This document shows, one piece after another, positions 1-7,391 of a stretch of DNA of 24,631 nucleotides (its first letter is position 1; every line of letters begins with the position of its first letter). The notes under the pieces are model-generated. The model was given only the letters and a program-made list of their open reading frames with translations, made no database searches and had not been told where the DNA came from. This DNA is from JBIICS01 sp044238735 (GTDB lineage Bacteria > Bacteroidota > Bacteroidia > UBA4408). The translations under genes were made by a program, and so were the position numbers. The stretch spans positions 1 to 24,631 of the forward strand of contig JBIICS010000032.1 of the NCBI GenBank assembly GCA_044238735.1, given 5' to 3'.

Positions 1-72
1 ATAATTGGCAATAAGTAAATGCCCAACGTGAATTGGATTAAAAGAACCAAAAAACAGCCCGATTTTACTCAT
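1..72 (-). CDS. nadD: Nicotinate-nucleotide adenylyltransferase, N-terminal part (cut by window edge)
   Basis: The minus strand from 72 to 1 reads ATG and 23 further codons without a stop. It translates to MSKIGLFFGSFNPIHVGHLL followed by IANY. The G-x-F-x-P-x-H-x-G-H pattern is the nucleotidyltransferase ATP-binding signature and is typical of NadD, which makes nicotinate adenine dinucleotide in NAD synthesis. Only the first 24 codons are in the window. Its start overlaps the stop of the upstream small membrane gene by 8 bp, and gmk lies just before that, the usual gmk-nadD neighbourhood of Bacteroidota. Other nucleotidyltransferases share the motif, so the name rests on motif wording plus context. 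Confidence 0.85.
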   Translation of the reverse strand, partial: MSKIGLFFGSFNPIHVGHLLIANY

Positions 73-460
73 TTAAATTTTGCTTTTTAAAGCTATACAA
101 AAAATAGAGCCCTGTAAGACCCGCTATAAAAGAAGGAATAAAAAAAAGAAAGCTGTAATGGTCTTTAATTACACTTGTTATCCAGGTGAGCGAGATATAG
201 ATCATGCTGAACGCACTAATTTGTATAAATAACTTTTCATGAGTTACGCTGCTGGACGCTTTTATTAATCCGAACCCAATTATAATTATTAAAGCAAAGA
301 ATAAAATGTGATTGAGTAATAAAGAGGCGTGTATTTCTTTTTGATACCGAATGAAATAAAACATTTCAAAAAATTTTCTGAACCAGACGATGGAAGAGAA
401 ACCGCCAATAATATTAACACATCCGGAGAGGAAAAGAATCCTTTTAAATTGATTTTTCAT
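65..460 (-). CDS. Small four-helix membrane protein of unknown function
   Basis: 131 residues, recognised as no named family. Four hydrophobic stretches look like membrane helices: about residues 7-27, 46-66, 77-98 and 102-124. The N-terminus (MKNQFKR) and the C-terminus (KKQNLNE) are charged. The gene overlaps the end of gmk by 17 bp and the start of nadD by 8 bp, so the three probably form one transcript with translational coupling. The overlaps and uninterrupted hydrophobic pattern argue that it is real. Its role is unknown, and its position in a nucleotide/NAD gene set says little about function. Confidence 0.65.
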   Translation of the reverse strand: MKNQFKRILFLSGCVNIIGGFSSIVWFRKFFEMFYFIRYQKEIHASLLLNHILFFALIIIIGFGLIKASSSVTHEKLFIQISAFSMIYISLTWITSVIKDHYSFLFFIPSFIAGLTGLYFLYSFKKQNLNE

Positions 461-1019
461 TTAAGAAATCGGATACTATTTTTTCTGCTTCTTTAAGGGC
501 CTTGTCCATATTGTCGTTTAACAGAATATAATCAAACTTATTTGCAAACTGTAACTCCTGATCGGCCTTTCCCATTCTGCGCGCAATACTTTCGGGAGTT
601 TCAGTGCTTCTTAACTTTAAACGTTCCTCGAGGGTTTTAATATCAGGGGGCATCACAAAAACAGCAAGCGCTCTTTGAGCAAAATGTTTTTTCAAGTTTA
701 ATCCTCCCACAACATCTACATCAAAAATTACATGTTTTCCCTGGCTCCATATTCTATCTATTTCAGATTTTAACGTTCCATAGAAATTATCTGTATATAC
801 TTCTTCCCACTCTAAGAAATCATTCGAAGCTATTTTTGATTTAAATTCCTCCACACTCAAAAAATAATAATCTTTTGCATGAATTTCATTAACCCGTTGT
901 TTTCGGCTACAGGCAGATATAGAAAAAGCAAGATTTAGATTGCATTTTAAGAGATGGTGCACAATAGTTGTTTTACCGGCACCAGATGGGGCAGAAAATA
1001 TGACTGCTTTACCTTCCAT
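444..1019 (-). CDS. gmk: Guanylate kinase
   Basis: 191 residues, a normal length for the family. The enzyme phosphorylates GMP to GDP with ATP in the cytosol. The P-loop SAPSGAGKT lies at residues 9-17. The GMP-binding segment reads SRKQRVNEIHAKDYYFLS, matching the guanylate-kinase signature S/T-R-x2-R-x2-E-x2-G-x2-Y except for Ala where Gly is usual. FDVDVVGG (the family's D-V-D-x-x-G) and the lid segment RLKLRSTETPESIARRM follow. The ATG lies 14 bp below a hairpin that may end the upstream CoA-transferase transcript. Downstream it overlaps the small membrane gene and then nadD. Confidence 0.95.
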   Translation of the reverse strand: MEGKAVIFSAPSGAGKTTIVHHLLKCNLNLAFSISACSRKQRVNEIHAKDYYFLSVEEFKSKIASNDFLEWEEVYTDNFYGTLKSEIDRIWSQGKHVIFDVDVVGGLNLKKHFAQRALAVFVMPPDIKTLEERLKLRSTETPESIARRMGKADQELQFANKFDYILLNDNMDKALKEAEKIVSDFLNEKSI

Positions 1020-1034
1020 ACACGAATATAAGAA

Positions 1035-1055
1035 AAAGCCTTAAGAGATGGCTTT
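1035..1055 (-). terminator. Possible intrinsic terminator of the CoA-transferase transcript
   Basis: On the minus strand AAAGCC, a 9-nt loop and GGCTTT form a 6-bp stem continued as TTTTTCTT. It lies about 100 bp after the stop of the CoA-transferase subunit B gene and 14 bp before gmk. The stem is short, so it may be a weak or partial terminator, or part of the gmk leader. Confidence 0.4.
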
Positions 1056-1151
1056 AATTTGGGATTAATGACTTGTTGTAATAATAAACTTGATAGCAAG
1101 ATAAATTTTAGAACAACCGGACTTAAGTCAAAATTTTTTTATACTTCAACC

Positions 1152-1811
1152 CTAATCAATTACCATTTCCGGTATATCTCCTTCAACAAGTAATTTACCG
1201 GCAGTAGCTTTAACAATTTCTTCAACACTAATTCCGGGAGCTCTTTCGAGTAGTTTAAATCCTCCGTTAGGTAACACTTCCAAAACAGCTAATTCAGTTA
1301 CAATTTTTTTAACACAGTTTACACCCGTTAGTGGCAATGAGCAAGAAGGCAATAATTTGGATTCTCCGGCTTTATTAACGTGTTGCATAGCAACAATAAT
1401 ATTTTTAGCACTGGCCACCAAATCCATAGCGCCACCCATTCCTTTTACCATTTTGCCCGGAATCTTCCAATTGGCAATATCTCCATTTTCACTAACTTCC
1501 ATAGCACCTAATATAGTTAGGTCGATTTTTTGAGCGCGTATCATTCCGAAACTCATGGCACTGTCAAAAACAGCAGAACCGGGAAGCATTGTAATGGTTT
1601 GTTTACCTGCATTAATTAAATCGGCATCCTCTTCTCCCTCTATTGGAAATGGGCCCATACCCAGTAAACCGTTTTCGGATTGTAACACTACATTAATCCC
1701 TTTTGGAATATAATTAGCAACTAAAGTGGGGATTCCTATTCCTAAATTAACATACATCCCGTCTTTAACCTCTTTAGCGATGCGCTTGGCAATACCGTTT
1801 TTATCTAGCAT
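1152..1811 (-). CDS. scoB: 3-oxoacid CoA-transferase subunit B
   Basis: 219 residues, the usual size of the B (beta) subunit of bacterial two-subunit succinyl-CoA:3-ketoacid or acetoacetate CoA-transferases. The subunit carries the catalytic glutamate that forms the CoA thioester: SENG at residues 45-48, with Glu46. The Gly-rich NLGIGIPTLVANY near the N-terminus, GKQTITMLPGSAVFDSAMSF, and KGMGGAMDLVASAKNIIVAM in the middle are all typical. The partner A subunit is not adjacent: the next gene upstream is a phosphatase and the next downstream is gmk. The choice between scoB, atoA and related substrates cannot be made from sequence alone. A TAnnTTTG element lies about 20 bp before the ATG. Confidence 0.88.
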   Translation of the reverse strand: MLDKNGIAKRIAKEVKDGMYVNLGIGIPTLVANYIPKGINVVLQSENGLLGMGPFPIEGEEDADLINAGKQTITMLPGSAVFDSAMSFGMIRAQKIDLTILGAMEVSENGDIANWKIPGKMVKGMGGAMDLVASAKNIIVAMQHVNKAGESKLLPSCSLPLTGVNCVKKIVTELAVLEVLPNGGFKLLERAPGISVEEIVKATAGKLLVEGDIPEMVID

Positions 1812-1831
1812 AATGGCTGAATTTGAGTGAG

Positions 1832-1839
1832 CAAAGTTA
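1832..1839 (-). promoter_or_regulatory. Possible -7 element for the CoA-transferase subunit B gene
   Basis: The minus strand reads TAACTTTG, a full match to the Bacteroidota -7 consensus TAnnTTTG. It would place a transcript start about 14 nt before the ATG at 1811. No TTG was found at the usual distance upstream, so only half of the promoter is supported. Confidence 0.35.
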
Positions 1840-1921
1840 AAAAAATACTTTGTTGTTATGAGTTGATCATAAAAGAAAAAAGTATTCTGCTTTTTGAATT
1901 AGAAGGTTCTGAATTACGTAT

Positions 1922-3409
1922 TTATTTAAACTCAACGCCCATAACCAAAACATCATCTACTTGCTCGCGATTACCTTTCCACGATTTAAAAACCCGCTCG
2001 ATTTCTTGCTTTTGATAAGTAAATGGAAGGTTTACAATACTTACCAATAATTCCTGTAGTGCCTTATAACGAAACTTCTTGTCTTTTGGACCCCCAAACT
2101 GATCTGCGTAACCATCTGTAAAAAGATAGAATACATCGCCATCATTTAAAGTAATGGTGTGATTGGTGAATGGTTTCATTTCAGAAAATGCGGCAATGGG
2201 TTGTTTATCTGCTTTTAACTCTGTTACTTTTCCGTTTAGCTTATTAATTATCCATAAGGGATTAAAAGCGCCCGACCACTGCAAGTGACGGGTTTCTTTG
2301 TTATAAATAAGAAGGCTGATATCCATTCCATCCTTAATGTTGTTTCCGGCAGTAAACGACTTGATTACTTCCGATCTGGTTTTATCCAACAAAAGGGAGG
2401 CGGTTATGCTGTTTTGCTCGGTAGCCATATGATTTAATGCATTTGCACAAATCATGCTTACCATTGCGCCCGGCACGCCATGGCCGGTACAATCTGCGGC
2501 GGCATAAAAAATCTGATTACTATGTTCCATCACCCAGTAAAAATCCCCGGCAACTATATCCTTAGGTTGATAAAATATAAACGATTCCGGAAGGATCTTC
2601 ATAATATCTTCCGGCTTCATTAATACAGCGTCCTGCAAGGATCGGGCATATTTTATAGAGTCCGTAATTTCTTCGTTTTTTCTGTTTAATTCCAAGTTAG
2701 ATTCGAAGAGTGTAGACTTGATTTCCTGATCGGACTTTATAATTTTTTTTACAGAACGAACCGTAAAGAAAATGGTAATTACAATAATAAACAACAACAC
2801 TAACAGGTTCGCCATCAGTTCGTCCTTAATAAGAGTAAACCAAGACTGAATAGGTTTATAAACAGCGAAAGTAACTTTTAAATTTCCCTTTTGCTGGAAG
2901 TGAGAAAATAAGCCCAGAAACTCCTGGGAACCATCCTCTGAGATATTTACAAATATACTGGCTTCTGGTCCACTTGTTTGACCATTTTCATATACAACCA
3001 CCTGATCATATACTGCTTCTTTTTCTATTTTAGTAATAGGAGACTGTGAGATAATAAACGTAGAGTCTAACGGTATTCGGAATTTAACACTGTCTTTACC
3101 GAAAAAGATGAGTAAGGCATAATCATTAAGATCGAACTCTTTGCGCATATCCATCCATATCGAATCTATTCTTAATAAGGATTCGCGCTTTAAAACACTT
3201 AAGTTTTTTTCATTATCGCAGTTACTTATATCGGTAAGTTCACTACCTATTTTTGACGAGATCAAAAGTTGTGACCACTTTAAGTTACCGAACATATTTT
3301 CGGTAGCCAGATAAATAGCCTTAATCTTTCCTTCTATCAATAAGTAAGCAATTATTACAATAAATGCAATAATAAAAACACGCATTAACTTTTTTAATGG
3401 GCTTACCAT
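1922..3409 (-). CDS. Membrane-anchored SpoIIE/PP2C-type serine phosphatase
   Basis: 495 residues. A membrane helix at about 9-26 is followed by a likely extracytoplasmic sensor region (27-198), a second helix at about 199-217 and a charged, probably coiled linker (218-258). The phosphatase domain runs from about 270 to the end. Its metal-binding motifs are present: KDIVAGDFYW (Asp289), AAADCTGHGVPGAM (Asp306), GMDISLL, FYLFTDGYADQFGG and the closing QVDDVLVMGV. Such proteins dephosphorylate anti-sigma-factor antagonists or similar partners in response to a signal; no partner is visible here. There is no recognisable HAMP or GAF domain. It lies 34 bp after ubiX in the same direction. The ligand of the sensor region is unknown. 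Confidence 0.85.
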   Translation of the reverse strand: MVSPLKKLMRVFIIAFIVIIAYLLIEGKIKAIYLATENMFGNLKWSQLLISSKIGSELTDISNCDNEKNLSVLKRESLLRIDSIWMDMRKEFDLNDYALLIFFGKDSVKFRIPLDSTFIISQSPITKIEKEAVYDQVVVYENGQTSGPEASIFVNISEDGSQEFLGLFSHFQQKGNLKVTFAVYKPIQSWFTLIKDELMANLLVLLFIIVITIFFTVRSVKKIIKSDQEIKSTLFESNLELNRKNEEITDSIKYARSLQDAVLMKPEDIMKILPESFIFYQPKDIVAGDFYWVMEHSNQIFYAAADCTGHGVPGAMVSMICANALNHMATEQNSITASLLLDKTRSEVIKSFTAGNNIKDGMDISLLIYNKETRHLQWSGAFNPLWIINKLNGKVTELKADKQPIAAFSEMKPFTNHTITLNDGDVFYLFTDGYADQFGGPKDKKFRYKALQELLVSIVNLPFTYQKQEIERVFKSWKGNREQVDDVLVMGVEFK

Positions 3410-3443
3410 TTATTGAATATAAGAAATAATATTTTAAAAAACA

Positions 3444-4013
3444 TTACTTCCCCTCGCCCCAACGAAAAGAATTGTTTTGGATATTACATAAATCAAGCAC
3501 CCTATTTACAACGGTAAAAGCGAGCTCTTCGATATTTTTTGGCATACTATAAAAAGACGGCGAAGCCGGACATATAATTCCACCCGCTTCGGTTAGCGTT
3601 TTCATGTTGTTAATATGAATTAAACTCAAGGGTGTATCGCGAGTAACTAAAACCAGTTTACGTCTTTCTTTAAGCATTACATCGGCTGAACGAGAAATTA
3701 AATCGTCGGAAATTCCGTGAGCGATTCGAGCCAGCGTTCCCATGCTACATGGAATAACAATCATGGTATCGTATTTAGCAGAACCCGATGCAAAGGGAGC
3801 AAAAAAATCATTGCGTTCGTATACATTAAAGTTTTGAGGAATCTTAATTTCCTCTCCCAACTCTTGATTCCAAACATCAGCAGCATTCTTGCTTAAAACA
3901 ACCCCCACATTCGCAATCTGGTGCTTGTTTTGATCTAATGCCTGAAGCAATAACTTTGCGTATATACTACCGCTGGCGCCCGAGATGGCAACAACTATTT
4001 TTTTCTTTTCCAT
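3444..4013 (-). CDS. ubiX: UbiX-family flavin prenyltransferase
   Basis: 189 residues, normal for the family. UbiX attaches a dimethylallyl group to FMN, giving the prenylated flavin cofactor used by UbiD decarboxylases. Visible motifs are AISGASGSIYAKLLLQAL at the FMN-binding N-terminus (GASGS at 12-16), IPCSMGTLARIAHGISDDLI, RSADVMLKERRKLVLVTRDT and PLSLIHINNM in the conserved core. The start codon directly abuts the stop of the upstream outer-membrane protein gene with no spacer, which suggests coupled translation. No ubiD is in the window. In Bacteroidota, which use menaquinone, the cofactor may serve menaquinone-related or aromatic acid decarboxylation; that is inference. Confidence 0.92.
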   Translation of the reverse strand: MEKKKIVVAISGASGSIYAKLLLQALDQNKHQIANVGVVLSKNAADVWNQELGEEIKIPQNFNVYERNDFFAPFASGSAKYDTMIVIPCSMGTLARIAHGISDDLISRSADVMLKERRKLVLVTRDTPLSLIHINNMKTLTEAGGIICPASPSFYSMPKNIEELAFTVVNRVLDLCNIQNNSFRWGEGK

Positions 4014-4631
4014 TTATTTCTTTCCTGCTTTAGAGATGAGATAACCCAGTGTAAATTCCATTAAGTTATTAAACTGGCCTGTTCTTCTTAAAAGCGAACT
4101 ACCCACCGTATAATCGCGAATAGGTAATACAGAATAACTAAAACGCCAGTTTATATAAAAACGATCCCCTAAAGTTGTACCGATGCCTAAGTTAAGTGCT
4201 ACTTCGGATCTAAAAAAAGCCGGATTAAGCGGGGTAATCCCAATTACAGAAAAATCTTTCTGAACCTCGGATCTAACTAATGTTCCGAAAGATAATCCTC
4301 CTTCGTATCCAAAACCCTTATTAAAATACCTAAACATAACAGGAACCTGTATATAATTGAGCTTGATGAGATAATGAACATTCCCGTTTTGTGGCTTAGG
4401 TATTTGTCTGCTTCCTTTTTGAATAAATTCCATTTCCAATTGCCATACCCAATTTTCGGAAATGTTACGATTTACAAAAGCGCCTAAAATAGCTCCGGGT
4501 TTATTATAGCCGCTTATCTGGTCGCCATCAACTTGGCAGGCAGCTAATCCGGTATATAGTCCGGCATTAAAGCTTTGTGCCTTAATTGAATGGGCGGCAA
4601 GAATTAACAAAAAAAGAATTATTTTTTTCAC
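4014..4631 (-). CDS. PorT-like outer-membrane beta-barrel protein
   Basis: 205 residues with a clear signal peptide, MKKIILFLLILAAHSIKAQS, cleaved near residue 18-19. The rest alternates polar and hydrophobic residues in short strands with Gly/Asn/Asp turns and ends in a strand (FTLGYLISKAGKK). This is the pattern of the Bacteroidota PorT/OMP_b-brl_2 family of small barrels. The start is GTG, forced by the signal peptide; no in-frame ATG fits. It is the first gene of a minus-strand run leading into ubiX and the phosphatase. Some relatives (PorT/SprT) take part in type IX secretion, but the family is broad and no specific role can be assigned. Confidence 0.7.
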   Translation of the reverse strand: MKKIILFLLILAAHSIKAQSFNAGLYTGLAACQVDGDQISGYNKPGAILGAFVNRNISENWVWQLEMEFIQKGSRQIPKPQNGNVHYLIKLNYIQVPVMFRYFNKGFGYEGGLSFGTLVRSEVQKDFSVIGITPLNPAFFRSEVALNLGIGTTLGDRFYINWRFSYSVLPIRDYTVGSSLLRRTGQFNNLMEFTLGYLISKAGKK

Positions 4632-4713
4632 GCTTCAAAGTTATACTTAAACGGGTAAAATATCATTAAAAAGAATATAAAACTCTATCTTTAACTTAGT
4701 TTCTATTGTAAAA

Positions 4714-6624
4714 ATGCGTTCGGTTATTTCATTTCTCTATGTTTATTTAATTATTGGAATAGCCTATGGACAAACTAATCCTGTTTGTAAACACTCCTAT
4801 ACAAATCTATCAATAGAAAGAATCGACCTTTCCGACACCAGTTTTAAACTTACCTACATCTCTGCCCATTGGAAACTCAATCCGGCCATCAGACAAATTG
4901 AAGGTAAAATAGATTACACAGTAAAATCTAAAACCATTGGGCTTACTCATATTAAGCTAAATTGTTCCGATTCGCTTTTTATAGATTCGGTTGTAGGTAA
5001 TAACATTAAATCTTATGTTCGGCATAACCATATTTTGTCTATTACGCTTATTAATCCTATGAACAAACTGGAAATGACTTTGTTTAAAATATACTACAAA
5101 GGAACGCCTCCAGAAAGTGGTTTTGGTTCGTTTGTAAACGATCTACACAATAATATTCCTGTATTGTGGACAATATCGCAACCCTATGGCTCTGGCGATT
5201 GGTGGCCATCGCCGGGTTCACTCGACCACAAGATGGATTCGCTGGATGTTGAATTACAAGTTCCGAGCGGAAACATTGGATTATCTAACGGTTCTCTTCT
5301 ATACAAACAAACGAATAATGATTATGTAATTACAAGGTTTAAACACCGGTATCCCATTGCAACCTATTTAGTTGCGGTTGCAGTAACTAATTATACTATA
5401 AACCGAGACAGTATATACATTCAGAATAAACATACCCCTGTTATTACTTATGCCTACCCCGAAGACAGCATCTACTATAATCAACAGACTAAAATTAACA
5501 AAGAATACATACAGTTATTTAGTAGCTTATTCACAAATTATCCGTTTAAGTCTGAACAATACGCTCATGCTCAAATCAGTTTTGGCGGAGGTATGGAACA
5601 TCAAACGATTTCTTTTGAAGGATATTTGGGAGAAGAATTACTAGCCCATGAGTTGGCTCATCAATGGTTTGGCAACATGGTAACATGCAAAAGCTGGAAT
5701 GACATCTGGTTGAACGAAGGTTTTGCAACCTATTGCGAACATTTAGTTTACGAAAAAACCAACCGTAATAATTTAAACATAAGTATTCGTAAAAGCAGGG
5801 TTAAAAACATCATCTCTGAGCCGGGTGGTAAAACGTTTGTTGAGGATATTAGTGATTACAAACCGATATTTAACTATCGCTTAAGCTATAACAAAGGAGC
5901 ACTGGTTTTAAACATGCTCCGAAACACGGTTGGAGATTCGGCGTTTTTTAAAGGCATCCGAAATTATTTAAACGACCCCCACTTACAATACAATTATGCA
6001 AATACCGATGATTTGAAAAAGCATCTCGAGATCACCTATCAGCAAGACCTCGATTACTTTTTTAATCAGTGGATATACGGAGAAGGATTTCCGATGTTTA
6101 ATTTAAAATGGAAACAGCAGGGTGACTCCCTCAGACTCATGATATCTCAGCAATCTTCGCTTCTAAATCAGGATTGTTTTAAATTAAAATTACCGCTAGG
6201 ATTTATCACATTAACGGGAGATACAATAATAAGAGAACTAACCATTAACGGTTTGAATATAGACACTGTAATTACCGAATCTAATCAGCTTAAGGAAATT
6301 CTGATAGATCCATTTTATGAAATCATTTCAGGATTTAATGCTGTTAACAGGCCCGAATTTAATTTTAATGATAATCTTTTACATTCTTACCCAAATCCGA
6401 TAAAGAATGAGCTTTGGACTTTAGAGTATCAAAATCCAACCGATAAAATAAAGTCGGTTAATTTCTTCGATTATAATGGCAAATGCGTATATATAATTGG
6501 TGAGAACGAATACACTTTTAGTTCCTTAAATCAATTATCTTTACAGCGCTTAAACCCCGGTTTGTATTTAGTAGAAATAAACACATTAAAATCAAGTTTC
6601 AACACCATTCTAAATAAACAATGA
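4714..6624 (+). CDS. Secreted M1-family aminopeptidase with T9SS sorting domain
   Basis: 636 residues. A signal peptide (about 1-19, ending AYGQ) is followed by a beta-rich N-domain and the M1 gluzincin core. The core has the exopeptidase motif GGMEH (residues 292-296, Glu295), the zinc site HELAH (312-316) with catalytic Glu313, and the third zinc ligand Glu335 in WLNEGFATY, exactly 18 residues after His316. A tyrosine-rich stretch, YNKGALVLNMLR, follows as in other M1 enzymes. The last ~80 residues begin SYPNP and have the RLNPGLYLVEI pattern of the type A T9SS sorting signal, so the protein is probably exported and attached to the cell surface or released. It removes N-terminal residues from peptides. 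The stop overlaps the next gene (ATGA). Confidence 0.92.
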   Translation: MRSVISFLYVYLIIGIAYGQTNPVCKHSYTNLSIERIDLSDTSFKLTYISAHWKLNPAIRQIEGKIDYTVKSKTIGLTHIKLNCSDSLFIDSVVGNNIKSYVRHNHILSITLINPMNKLEMTLFKIYYKGTPPESGFGSFVNDLHNNIPVLWTISQPYGSGDWWPSPGSLDHKMDSLDVELQVPSGNIGLSNGSLLYKQTNNDYVITRFKHRYPIATYLVAVAVTNYTINRDSIYIQNKHTPVITYAYPEDSIYYNQQTKINKEYIQLFSSLFTNYPFKSEQYAHAQISFGGGMEHQTISFEGYLGEELLAHELAHQWFGNMVTCKSWNDIWLNEGFATYCEHLVYEKTNRNNLNISIRKSRVKNIISEPGGKTFVEDISDYKPIFNYRLSYNKGALVLNMLRNTVGDSAFFKGIRNYLNDPHLQYNYANTDDLKKHLEITYQQDLDYFFNQWIYGEGFPMFNLKWKQQGDSLRLMISQQSSLLNQDCFKLKLPLGFITLTGDTIIRELTINGLNIDTVITESNQLKEILIDPFYEIISGFNAVNRPEFNFNDNLLHSYPNPIKNELWTLEYQNPTDKIKSVNFFDYNGKCVYIIGENEYTFSSLNQLSLQRLNPGLYLVEINTLKSSFNTILNKQ

Positions 6625-7265
6625 AAAAAGTTTTAATTACAATTGCAATTTTGGTCGGTTTTGGATTAATAGCCTTATCTGTGTTTATGAATAAGTCTAA
6701 TAAGCCACTGAGGCTATTGCCAATATATGGAGAGTTTACAGTAATTAATAAAGATACCCTTTATCATGTTGTGCCCGATTTTTCTTTTACGGATCAGAAT
6801 AATCGCGAAGTAACACAAGATAAGTTTAAAGGAAAAATATATGTAGCCGACTATTTTTTTGCTACCTGCCAGAGTATTTGTCCGATCATGAGTAAGAACA
6901 TGCAAAAAGTATTTAAGGATTTTGAAAACGACCCGAACGTGTTTTTCCTTTCGCACACTGTAGATCCGGAAGGCGACTCGGTTTCGGTATTAAAAGATTA
7001 TTCAAAACAGCACGGAGCAAATCCTGAAAAATGGTTTTTTGTTACCGGAGATAAAAAGGAATTATACAAGCAAGCCCGTAAAGGCTATTATTTAGATGCG
7101 AATGAGGGTGATGGTGGGCCGGATGATTTTGTACATACCCCTAACTTTGTATTAATAGATCCCGACCGGCATATCAGAGGATATTATGATGGCACCAGCG
7201 ACCAGGATATGGTAAAGCTTTTAGCTGAAATAAAACTTTTAAAAAAGGAATTTGTGATGGATTAA
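6621..7265 (+). CDS. SCO1/SenC-family copper chaperone or thiol-redox protein
   Basis: 214 residues. An N-terminal membrane anchor (residues 4-23) is followed by a thioredoxin fold. The copper-binding motif CQSICP has Cys83 and Cys87, and the distal ligand His172 is in DDFVHTPNFVLID, so all three metal ligands of the SCO family are present. HTVDPEGDSVSVLKDY is also characteristic. SCO proteins deliver copper to the CuA site of cytochrome c oxidase at the outer face of the inner membrane, or act in thiol redox control. The ATG overlaps the TGA of the aminopeptidase (ATGA), indicating translational coupling. The functional link to that peptidase is not obvious and no oxidase subunits are in the window. 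Confidence 0.93.
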   Translation: MKKVLITIAILVGFGLIALSVFMNKSNKPLRLLPIYGEFTVINKDTLYHVVPDFSFTDQNNREVTQDKFKGKIYVADYFFATCQSICPIMSKNMQKVFKDFENDPNVFFLSHTVDPEGDSVSVLKDYSKQHGANPEKWFFVTGDKKELYKQARKGYYLDANEGDGGPDDFVHTPNFVLIDPDRHIRGYYDGTSDQDMVKLLAEIKLLKKEFVMD

Positions 7266-7312
7266 CATACTCCATTGAAATTTATTGTTAAGTTTTTATT
7301 TCCCGAATTTAA

Positions 7313-7343
7313 TTTGGTAGTTGACCCATAATACATAAATTTG
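7313..7343 (+). promoter_or_regulatory. Bacteroidota-type promoter of the LamG surface protein gene
   Basis: TTTG at 7313-7316 is followed after 19 nt by TAAATTTG at 7336-7343. This matches both the -33 and the -7 (TAnnTTTG) elements used by the primary sigma factor of Bacteroidota. The transcript would start near 7350 and leave a leader of about 40 nt before the ATG at 7392. The same layout with the same 19-nt spacing occurs in front of the tracrRNA. Confidence 0.75.
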
Positions 7344-7391
7344 CGCAAAATTTTCTAAAACTAAACTTAATTATTTCCATCCTTATTTATC

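Noticed and set aside
1827..2015. 62-codon plus-strand frame between the CoA-transferase and phosphatase genes
   Set aside because: It overlaps the conserved C-terminus of the phosphatase on the other strand and shows no family features.
4636..4643. TAACTTTG on the minus strand, a TAnnTTTG match upstream of the outer-membrane protein gene
   Set aside because: It ends 4 nt before the GTG start, which would make the transcript leaderless, and no TTG lies at the right distance upstream. Not convincing as a promoter.
4686..4693. TATCTTTA as a promoter element for the M1 aminopeptidase
   Set aside because: The last base of the consensus differs and no -33 TTG is at the right distance. Too weak to list.
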